From Liolophura sinensis (Eukaryota; Mollusca; Polyplacophora; Chitonida; Chitonidae), in contig NC_088297.1 in the NCBI RefSeq assembly GCF_032854445.1, forward strand, positions 15,057,335-15,121,334: 64,000 bases of DNA, given 5' to 3'. This document shows, one piece after another, positions 35,258 through 51,661 of this stretch. Below the pieces are notes generated by a model. It was not told where the DNA came from. It made no database searches and worked only from the letters and a program-made list of their open reading frames with translations. The first letter of the stretch is position 1. Every line of letters begins with the position of its first letter. Both the position numbers and the translations under genes were made by a program.

Positions 35258-36481
35258 TTATGAATGTTCATCATCCGAGGACACAGTAAATAGAATATTG
35301 TTCAGTCTTTTAAAATCAACAGCCTCAGAGCCAAGACGACTCTGAGCGATGCTAAACACTACTTGTACCAAACTCTTAGGGTCTTCGATTTCGAAGACTT
35401 TTATTAGTATTTCCGAAAAGATGGCGATAAGCCTTGTGGCCATTGTGAAAGACATATCGTCTGTCTGAGTGGGTTCACCACGTGGGGTTTGAGTAGCTAT
35501 GGACCTAAGGATTGGCTTGACGGGTGTAATCGTAATAGAATGGGGCTGTTCAGGGGGGGTATCTATTACCGGCCCTTCTGTTAGAGCTCGCTCATTTGAC
35601 CCCGCTGGGTAAATTCTATGGGGGTTATCTTCTTCACGTACTGATTTTAAAGCATCAGCAAAAGAAATTTTCTTGGTAACCTTTATGAACTGCGCTTTAC
35701 ATACCTGCTTTCTATATGGGCAACCCATATACGCCGAGCTATGGCTCAGGGACCCGCAGTTGACACATTTGGGACGATCCAGGTTGTGGCATTCATCAAA
35801 TGTATGGGGGCCGCCACATCTTGGGCATCGCTGGCGCCCCCTACATTCCCCTGAAATATGCCCAAAGGACTGACATTTGAAGCAACGTATGGCGGGTGGA
35901 ACATATTGCTTGACAGGAAATATTTCGTAACCGAGAGAAACTTCTTCCAGTAGTGCATCCGAATTAAAATATAACAACATACATTTGGTTTTAGTTTTTT
36001 CCTTCCCTTTAGTCAGACGCTGTGCTTTCGTTACTTTGTATTTTTTCAGTGCTTGTTGTACTTCTTCTTCAGTGATGTCTTCTCCTAACCCATAAATCAC
36101 CCCACGTGAAAGGGTGATATTGGAGTGCAGCCTGCAGGAGACATCTCTTCCCATCAGCGTTGTTATGCTGAGTGCCTTTTTGACTTGAGTGGCACTATTA
36201 CAAACAATCATTAGGTCTTTACCGTTAATTTTCTTTACTTGTTTTACATTGCCAATTGCTTGTTGTAAACTCTGACCAAATTTAATTGGGTTCCACCCAG
36301 TGACGGGTAAGCCCCCCATAGATGAAATTACAACATTGTTATTGTTATTTCCCTGCTTCTGACCCACCTGCTTTGCTTTCTTCCCTTCCTGGGAGCTTCT
36401 ATCTGTTGAAAAATCGCGCGTTCGTTTTGTAGTGGATCGCGTTTCCACGACTTCCATGTCGTCTCCTTCTGCGTCATCCAT
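35258..36481 (-). CDS. LINE ORF1 protein, 407 aa, three CCHC zinc knuckles
   Basis: RNA-binding nucleocapsid-like protein of the LINE, needed in related elements for ribonucleoprotein formation. The frame is complete from ATG (MDDAEGDDMEVVETR) to stop. Residues about 60-190 form a domain seen in ORF1 proteins of this group (LMIVCNSATQVKKAL, GVIYGLGEDITEEE). Three knuckles follow at 200-254: CFKCQSFGHISGEC (CX2CX4HX4C), CPRCGGPHTFDEC (CX2CX3HX4C) and CVNCGSLSHSSAYMGC (CX2CX4HX6C). The N-terminus is acidic then basic, and the C-terminus has a proline/threonine stretch. Unlike ORF2 it shows no lesions. It is part of a dead element, so retained expression is uncertain. Confidence 0.87.
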   Translation of the reverse strand: MDDAEGDDMEVVETRSTTKRTRDFSTDRSSQEGKKAKQVGQKQGNNNNNVVISSMGGLPVTGWNPIKFGQSLQQAIGNVKQVKKINGKDLMIVCNSATQVKKALSITTLMGRDVSCRLHSNITLSRGVIYGLGEDITEEEVQQALKKYKVTKAQRLTKGKEKTKTKCMLLYFNSDALLEEVSLGYEIFPVKQYVPPAIRCFKCQSFGHISGECRGRQRCPRCGGPHTFDECHNLDRPKCVNCGSLSHSSAYMGCPYRKQVCKAQFIKVTKKISFADALKSVREEDNPHRIYPAGSNERALTEGPVIDTPPEQPHSITITPVKPILRSIATQTPRGEPTQTDDMSFTMATRLIAIFSEILIKVFEIEDPKSLVQVVFSIAQSRLGSEAVDFKRLNNILFTVSSDDEHS

Positions 36482-36796
36482 GGCTGTAACTAATGACTAT
36501 AGTGGTGTATGCACAGGGGAGTTATTACAAGACGACAGTTAAAAATAGCAGAAGTTGCTCGGGAGCTGCTCCGAGCCAGGGAGAAAAGACGAAAGGCGCT
36601 CTGTTAGGTGTGGAAGAGACAGTGTAAGTACAGTAAATTGTTGTCAAAAAGCCCAATACTAAGCAACAAACGTGTATTATTAATTTAGAATTTACAAGAC
36701 CGAAAGCTATCACAAATAAATCCAAAAAATATCAAATATACAACACTATGAAAACCACTCTCAATGAACGCCTGTACAAGAAAGGGGGTTAAGTTG

Positions 36797-36854
36797 ACCT
36801 TTGCCTCCTTTACCGCGTCCAGACATATCTATACCTTCTATCGAGCTGAGTAAG
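36797..36854 (-). pseudogene. Histone H4 leader and first ten codons, fused to LINE 5' end
   Basis: Read on the minus strand, an ATG at 36826-36824 opens MSGRGKGGKG (to 36797), identical to the first ten residues of histone H4. It is preceded by 28 bases that would be an H4 5' leader. At the next codon the similarity stops and LINE 5' UTR sequence begins. The segment lies inside the 61-bp target duplication, so it arrived with the LINE. The order (H4 5' end, then LINE, same sense) is what reverse-transcriptase template switching from LINE RNA to H4 mRNA would give. The fragment cannot make histone. Confidence 0.85.
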
Positions 36855-36915
36855 TCTACGTCTCTGAACGGCTCGTTTGTGAGCTTCTGCGGGAGCTGTG
36901 ACTGTTCTAAAGTGG
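36855..36915 (+). repeat. Right copy of 61-bp target-site duplication
   Basis: Identical to 30849-30909; the LTR continues directly with TTTATACCTCCATGCC. Confidence 0.95.
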
Positions 36916-37301
36916 TTTATACCTCCATGCCTGTATTTACCCTGTGTTGTGCTCTGCGGGTGTGACGGCATTCAAAGGCTTGACTGTTCCAGTTCTGTGT
37001 AACCTGTGTACTGTGTTCGCGTTCGCTAACCTAGCGAAGTACCTGACTAGGACAATTTGTGACTTGTGTGAATTGTGTGTTTATCCCATGGTCTTGGATC
37101 TCCTGGAACACGTTCCTTGGGATGCAAAGGTGAACTGGAAACTTTTAAAGGCCGGTAATACTGATGTGTATGTTTTTTTATGTTGTTGTTGTTGAACTGT
37201 CTGTAAAACTGTACGTCTCATTTTATATATAAAGCCATTGTTTACATTGTAATATTGGGTCACTGAGTCTGTTTTCTGTTGCTGTTTTCAATACCGTAAC
37301 A

Positions 37302-37848
37302 CCCTGAACTGGTACACACTTTCAACTGTTGAGTCAGAAGCATACAAACGCAGGAAATACTAGCAGTCTTCTCTCTGCAACTTAACTGATTACTGCGAAC
37401 TAGAAAGTACTCCTTATAGGCTAATTCATATGTCTCTAATTTATATCTTGTCAAATGCTTTGCTCGTGTTAATTTAATTTAATACATAGATGTATAAATT
37501 TCTTTTTCTGTTTTTTAAATGCACTTCGTGTGCGAAAATTGTTCTCGATTTGGAAATCTTTATTATACGCTAATCAGATACAATTCATGTAACTTGATAG
37601 CTCGCATATGTGTCACGTGTGAATCATTCACATATCACGTGTGAACCATTGAGGTGTCCCATGAGTCGCATATAATTGACATAAATTACAGTTTTGCTTC
37701 TGCACATTGCAGTGTACTATAATAGGGTCAACAGTGGCGCTAAGAGGACAATGCTTTTTCCTGGAGTTGCTGCTCTTCTCAGACCACAAGCCTAGAAATG
37801 CATTATTTTCTTCAGTTTTCACGAACTCTGTAACACAAGATTTTCAGC
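37302..37848. other. No gene recognised; distal 5' flank of the secreted-protein gene
   Basis: AT-rich sequence with no supported coding region. It separates the LTR element from the promoter-proximal repeats. Confidence 0.4.
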
Positions 37849-38049
37849 TCCCACATCATGCAAAAACACTGTTATACTTTACAGCATTGTGTAACATAAT
37901 ATTGCCACCTCCCACATCATGCAATAACACTTATACTTTACTTTACAGCATTGTGTAACGTGATAATGCCACCTCACACATCATGCAATAACACTTTTGC
38001 ATTTTACTTCACAGCATTGTGTAACATGAGATCTTCACTCCCCACATCG
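37849..38049 (+). promoter_or_regulatory. Promoter-proximal triple repeat, 61-65 bp units
   Basis: Three units begin TCCCACATCATGCAAAA, TCCCACATCATGCAATAAC and TCACACATCATGCAATAAC. Each contains CAGCATTGTGTAAC about 35 bases later. They end within a few bases of the TATA box at 38053. Such reiterated blocks may hold transcription-factor sites; this is inferred from position only. Confidence 0.55.
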
Positions 38050-38052
38050 CCC

Positions 38053-38060
38053 TATATATA
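38053..38060 (+). promoter_or_regulatory. TATA box
   Basis: CCTATATATACACC lies about 25-30 bases before the presumed transcription start near 38085. A donor site at 38159 and a signal-peptide exon downstream support it. Confidence 0.6.
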
Positions 38061-38084
38061 CACCAGAAATGCGTCGACAGTTCG

Positions 38085-46685
<8,601 letters not shown>

Positions 46686-46704
46686 TAAATATTTATTCAA
46701 TTAT

Positions 46705-46868
46705 GTTTTTTACAGTGAGCGAGTGCTTAGAGTTTAACGTCATACTTTACATCATTTTTTTTCCAATGTGACGACGAAGGAGTCCTTATGGTGCATGTAC
46801 GTGTAATGTGCCTCCTTGTTGTAGGACGGATTTTCACCGCTCTTTTATCTAGTGCTGCTTCACTGAGT
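46705..46868 (-). mobile_element. SINE-B 3' part, just after the stop codon
   Basis: The reverse strand carries GACGACGAAGGAGTCCTTAT, TGTAGGACGGATTTTCACCG and CTAGTGCTGCTTCACTGAG. It probably lies within the 3' UTR of the secreted-protein gene. No polyadenylation signal was fixed. Confidence 0.8.
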
Positions 46869-47589
46869 CGAATCAGTATTCAAATCGTGCACAGTGCTAT
46901 AGCCTATTTCTGTTAGATAGTCGGGTATATTCAGCTGTCTGTAAAATCAATCATACTCGCTCCAAAATGGCCTTTAGTCAGTGATACGTAACAACTTAAG
47001 TCAATGCAGTTTGGAGGCGCTAAACCAATGGTCTACAATATGAATACGCGAAGTACATCAGAGCAATTTCATCATAACACGCTTTATTCACGTCATATTT
47101 ATCTCTTTTAAGGTGAGGAATCACTGACCAACGTCTAACTTCCTTCACAACTGAAGCACAAGCCATGCTCACGACGAATTTGATGTGAACTCATCTGAAT
47201 TGAAGCCCCTGTTTATGGAACAATTGTGAATTCGTGTGGTCATTCAGAATTATAGAAGTATACGAAACAAAAATGAAAATTCTAACCTTAAATAAACACA
47301 AACCTAGAACTGTCCCGAAACTGTTGCCAGTAAAAAATACTGCAGTAATAACACTTTTTCTGTTTTACACCCATTACCTCGTTTGCAAAATGTAAACATT
47401 AGTAATTTCAAAATGACTAACGATGCAATTTTGACATGTGTACCGCCTTTATACACGGCTTTCAAAAGTAGTGTACATTTTTACCTACGACGGTATATAA
47501 ACACGTTCTCTTTCTAAACGCTGTGGTCAAAGGGTGAACATACATGTACATATACTGCTGTGTGTTAAGGATGCAACAAGTGCCATTTT
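46869..47589. other. No gene recognised
   Basis: AT-rich region downstream of the secreted-protein gene; it may include its 3' UTR. Confidence 0.4.
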
Positions 47590-47850
47590 TAAAGTCTTTG
47601 GTATGACCTGACCCGGGTTAGATCCTAGATCTGCCTAATTGGAGGTGAGAAATTTGTTTGGGATGTACATACCCGTAACCGGTGAAATAGGGTCAGTTTA
47701 CTTCTGTTAGGGTGTTTTTAGCTGTTCATGCATATTAATGCCAAAAGCCACGCCCTGTGGCTTAAGCAGATTTAGGTAAAAGAAAATTAACTGATGTTAA
47801 ATGCTTCGGAAAGGCTGTGGTCAGAGAGTGAACACACATACACACACGCA
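47590..47850 (-). repeat. Dispersed repeat family F, reverse copy
   Basis: GGTCAGTTTACTTCTGTTAG, CACGCCCTGTGGCTTAAGCA and GATTTAGGTAAAAGAAAATT are the reverse complement of the family F pattern. Confidence 0.6.
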
Positions 47851-48183
47851 TATATATGAACTGTTTTCTTTATTCAACTGGATTAAAACGACTCATGTAT
47901 TCTTCCAGTATTTGACTATCCCGAATAAAACTTAAATAAAACGCTTCAGTGTTTTACTTGTCTGTCGTAGAAACATTACAGCTGTCATCTTGTGTTAGTG
48001 TCCAAGGTAACAAAAGCTGAATGTAAATTATAATCCGTTTTTACGGGCCGTTTGGAAAAGTTGTGACAACCACAAAATCACTGCCTATAATGCAGGGATT
48101 TGGTTTTACAAGGTATAGCCTCAAGCGCGTGTTGTTTGAATATTTATAACGACCAGCACACTTTGGTTTCGTGTTATATCATT

Positions 48184-48277
48184 TACTCATGTATGTATGT
48201 ATGTATGTATGTATGTATGTATGTATGTATGTATGTATGTATGTATGTATGTATGTATGTATGTATGTATGTATGTA

Positions 48278-48312
<35 letters not shown>

Positions 48313-48391
48313 ATGTATGTATGTATGTATGTATGTATGTATGTATGTATGTATGTATGTATGTATGTATGTATGTATGTATGTATGTATG
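48184..48391 (+). repeat. (TATG)n microsatellite with (GT)n interruption
   Basis: About 200 bases of TATG units with a GTGTGTGTGTGTGTG segment near 48279. It is open in several frames in both directions (poly-MYVC, poly-IHTY); these are not genes. Confidence 0.96.
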
Positions 48392-48665
48392 TTTGCACAT
48401 GCTATGGGTTTTACGTCATGTACGTCATAATTTTATGATGACGAGGACTCATTTGATGCATGTACATAGATTGTGTTTTCTTGTGGCAGGGCGAGTCCAT
48501 GCCGCCGAAGAGCAGCCGCCACTGAAATATCATGCCGAAGACACCATGCAGGACACCCCACCCAGTCACATTATACTGAAAGTGGGCCAACATGTCCTGT
48601 GTCCTCGCTCCCACCTCTCAGTGCTGAAAGTCGATCGGGGCAACAACAAAGTTACCATTTTTTAT
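48392..48665 (+). repeat. Dispersed repeat family E copy following (TATG)n
   Basis: Starts with CATGCTATGGGTTTTACGTC, contains GCCACTGAAATATCATGCCG and CACCCCACCCAGTCACATTA, and ends near GTGCTGAAAGTC. A (TATG)n plus GGGTTTTACGTCGT start also occurs at 63376-63475, so the microsatellite may be part of the family's 5' end. Confidence 0.65.
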
Positions 48666-49117
48666 GAGTTATAAGTACTGCCCAATGCAAGTTTGACCCC
48701 CAGGTCTCCCGACTTGTCACAAACGTATGTCTAGTCATAAATGTATTCAGCGTGTACTGGTAAGGTCCATACTATCCCAGTATGGAGTAAGTGTTTCACA
48801 ATTATACCTACAGGTATAGTCAGCTTTGAATCGTCGTCTGGGTGAATTTGTACCATGCAGGATCCTGGATTTAGTTACAGAGGCTGGAGACAAAAGCTAA
48901 AAACATTTTGTGTTTGCAAATCTGTAAATCTGGACTACATATAACTTTATGGTGGCTTGAGGTCTGTCCGATAACTGACGATTAAATTAAATTGTTCTAT
49001 CCATTGATCTATTCATCTGTTAATTACATTGTTTATTTTTACAGACTTTTAGTGTAGAAATTAATTTGAAGACTTTTTCCAGTATTACAATATGTTTCTG
49101 CGATTGGTAAATCGTGT
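48666..49117. other. No gene recognised
   Basis: AT-rich spacer with no supported feature. Confidence 0.4.
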
Positions 49118-49121
49118 TTAA

Positions 49122-50099
49122 AGGAGAAGAAAATTTAAAAACATGACACTATGGGCTGAAAAGAGCACATTTTTTTTTCTATCTGGTGGTGCCTGCTGCA
49201 TAATTTTGAGATTTTTTTGCTTACAATACACGTGAAGTCTTAAAACGGCAAAGCTGACATAAATCGCTGAGTCCATCTCGTCCTCCATCTTTAACACCCT
49301 GTAATTTATGCTGGCCTCGGGCCCCCATTAATTTTCCATAAGCGACAATGTTAACGTCTAGCGCTGTAGCTCAGTCCCAAACATTCCGTGGCTAATAAGC
49401 TTTGGTGCATACCTGGCCCAGCCTGTGAGAAAGAAGCCATAAAAGTCTTGACATAGGTTGACCGTCAAAATCTGGACCTTTCCATGCCGGCAGCTGGGAG
49501 GCGTGCTTAGCAACGCCAAGGGGACGTCACTCGCAGCCTCATCACTACCTCACACCTTGTGTCCTCTCACCCAGAATTTCAAACTTTCATCAATAAAGCT
49601 CATACCTCCTCAAAGTTTAGACAGTTTCCAGCATTTTAATACCAAGCATGCACCTGTGCATCAAAAATGGACGCCTGGGAGCAAAAAAAGACTTTACACC
49701 CTAAAATCCACAGAACTACAATCGTCCCTACCGAAAAAAGGAAGTTGTAATGGGGGTCTGTGTCCTGCTGGGGGTGTGTTGCCTCTCAGTCAATGAGAGT
49801 CGTTAAAACTGCCGGCTTGTTCGTGAACCTACGTCCAAAATTCCGGTTTCTGGGAAGAAGAGTTCTACCGGAAATATACGAACTGCTCTTCGGGGGTTTC
49901 CGACGGCAATTGTCCTCCTAACAGAGAAGACTTCAGGACCAGTTCTAAAATGGAGTCGCCCACAGCGGTTGTTGGCGCTGACTTTATTTATAATTTATCA
50001 TCTTGAGGTACATATTAGAATTTTTTTATGGCATACACCTGCGAGGAAATGCATACTCTTTTCAATGGTATTTGTCTGTAATTTAAGTTTTCTTCTCCT
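49122..50099. mobile_element. 978-bp non-autonomous DNA element with TTAA target sites
   Basis: Terminal inverted repeats AGGAGAAGAAAAT/CTTAAA begin at 49122 and end at 50099. Each is flanked by TTAA (49118-49121 and 50100-50103), the target of piggyBac-type transposons. The inside encodes no recognisable transposase; a 112-codon frame at 49458 has no domain. It is best described as a piggyBac-like or other TTAA-specific MITE. Confidence 0.7.
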
Positions 50100-50103
50100 T
50101 TAA

Positions 50104-50205
50104 GTCATCGCTAAGGTCCCCAAGCAACCTATGGATAGTCGTGAATTAGCACAAGTTAAATATTCTTGAGTGGGGTGTAAAATACCAATTAAATAAATAA
50201 ATAAA
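50104..50205 (+). mobile_element. SINE-A, 3' fragment
   Basis: CAAGCAACCTATGGATAGTC and ATATTCTTGAGTGGGGTGTA with an AAATAAATAAATAAAT tail; strongly shortened. Confidence 0.65.
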
Positions 50206-50256
50206 TTAACTTTAACTATAAAATTCATGTACTAAAGGAGGCTAATCTTTTTTTCC

Positions 50257-50335
50257 CTGCCCACTGGCCGTTGCCCTGCTGCCCATTGGCCGTTGCCCTG
50301 CTGTCCATTGGTCCTTGCACTGCTGTCCATTGCAC
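50257..50335 (+). repeat. 22-bp tandem repeat, about 3.5 units
   Basis: Units such as CCCTGCTGCCCATTGGCCGT and CCCTGCTGTCCATTGGTCCT are repeated head to tail. Confidence 0.8.
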
Positions 50336-50624
50336 AGGAACATTATCACTGTGCAAATACCCGTCACATCCAGGGTTCAGTTGTCCAAAAGTGTATTAGC
50401 ACTTAAACCCGGTATTAGCTTTAGCCTGGACAAAGTCTCATTAGTTTTGTATTAGGCTGAGACTGGTATTAAGATTTAAGCCTTTTGAACAGCTGGCCCC
50501 AGGTGATTAAAACAATATGAATGATTATCGTCATAACTCTACTGTACAAATAGCATTTATAATGTCTCATTAGTACAATCAATAAATGTCCGTCTTGATT
50601 AGAAACCCTTCACATCATTATGTA

Positions 50625-50780
50625 GCGTACATAGGAAGGCCTGTCAGCAACCTGCGGATGGTCGTGGATTTCCTCCGGGTTTCTGCCTGGTTTTCTCTCA
50701 CCATAATGCTGGCCGCCTTCGTATAAGTTTAATAGTTCTGAGAACGGGGGACAAAAACACATATCAAATAAATAATTTAT
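50625..50780 (+). mobile_element. SINE-A, 3' part
   Basis: CAGCAACCTGCGGATGGTCG and CACCATAATGCTGGCCGCCT, ending with ATCAAATAAATAATT. Confidence 0.82.
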
Positions 50781-51661
50781 TGATAAATATCAAATAAATC
50801 ATTGTTGTATAGCCAACATATAGGCCTACCAGTTTACACTGTCATTTAGCTCATACCTTTATGCACCTCAAATTGAATGAATACAAAACCGCGTATTCTA
50901 CCATGGCAGCAAGGTGTAATCCTACGTGTACAACTTCATTAACATGATCCATAAGTCTGATTTAGTGTTCAAATATGTACATGTATTTAATTATATTCAC
51001 GAAAGTTACCAAAATAATAGAAAGTATTTTATAAAATTTTTCAATGGTGTATCTCATGATGACTTCATTCTTTGCTGTCTTTCTTTTTTTAAAAATTCAA
51101 AATTTTATAAAAAGTTTGTTAATGTAATGGTAGGAATGATTTACGTAACACGATTCAAAGTATACTGTTCAATGATCATGATGGTTTTATTAATGAAGCA
51201 AGAATAAACGTGGGTAAGACGACATTTCCCACCAAAAGGTATTTTGGCTCTCAACCATGTGTTCTATTGTTCATGACCGCCGTTGAGATGACTGTCTACG
51301 CAACAATCAACCATTGCCAGAAAACATGGCTCAGTTGTTCAAAACTGTTTGAAGACTCAATACCAGATTTAACTTTAAACCAAGTTGTATATTAAATATA
51401 TATATATATAGTATATTAAATATGAACTAAGCCTGCTGCTGTTGTACTTTAGACTTCGATCTGCTGTAATGGCTGCTGAATTTGTCTAAAAGTCTTACAT
51501 ATAAAACTGACTTAATACCAGTTTTAGCTAATACACTTTGGAACAACTGGGCCCAGTAGTCATTTCGGTTAATCCAGCTTGGACCCGAGTCGCCACGGAG
51601 CGGTGTACCCTATTTCTTGATCCTATCATGTACATGTCTGTTATGCCACCCTCTGGAGGCT
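50781..51661. other. No gene recognised; contains part of a dispersed inverted pair
   Basis: GCTAATACACTTTGGAACAA near 51527 is the reverse complement of TTGTCCAAAAGTGTATTAGC near 50383 (one small difference). This suggests two halves of a repeat family. The open frames near 50926 and 51210 lack any recognised domain. Confidence 0.4.

Larger units (their letters stand above)
30910..36854 (-). mobile_element. I/Nimb-like LINE inserted in the LTR
   Basis: A non-LTR retrotransposon of about 5.9 kb on the minus strand, with ORF1 (zinc knuckles) and ORF2 (APE-type endonuclease, reverse transcriptase, RNase H). RNase H together with a three-knuckle ORF1 points to the I/Nimb branch. The right junction carries a histone H4 leader segment (36797-36854), ahead of about 315 bp of 5' UTR. 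The 3' end is not poly-A: the plus strand begins ATGTG, then a G-run of 14, A and five G at 30910-30933, so the RNA-sense 3' terminus is C-rich. ORF1 is open; ORF2 is broken in several places. Confidence 0.88.
25870..37301 (+). mobile_element. Gmr1-type Ty3/gypsy retrotransposon, 5' truncated, 3' LTR split
   Basis: The internal region (25870-30288) encodes gag, protease, integrase, reverse transcriptase and RNase H in one frame. A purine-rich tract (AAGGGTGGGGG, 30278-30288) borders the 3' LTR, which starts TGTTATG at 30289 and ends GTAACA at 37301. A LINE at 30910-36854 splits the LTR. No 5' LTR, primer-binding site or gag start is present: the left edge abuts a SINE fragment. Integrase before reverse transcriptase is the order of Ty1/copia, but the proteins are Ty3/gypsy-like. 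That combination defines the Gmr1 group. Confidence 0.88.
30289..37301 (+). repeat. 3' LTR of the Gmr1-like element, interrupted
   Basis: Left part 30289-30909 and right part 36916-37301 (36855-36915 is the duplicated target) give an LTR of about 1007 bp. It starts TGTTA and ends TAACA, a short inverted pair. A TATA-like GTATATAAG near 30479 is a plausible promoter for the R region. The sequence right of 37301 (CCCTGAACTGG) is flanking DNA. Without a second LTR, age and exact ends cannot be tested. Confidence 0.8.

Noticed and set aside
48100-48674. Long open frames of MYVC or IHTY repeats
   Set aside because: They come from (TATG)n, whose units read open in several frames on both strands; no gene.
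49458-49796. 112-codon open frame as a gene
   Set aside because: It lies inside the TTAA-flanked element, lacks a recognisable domain and has no splice or promoter context.
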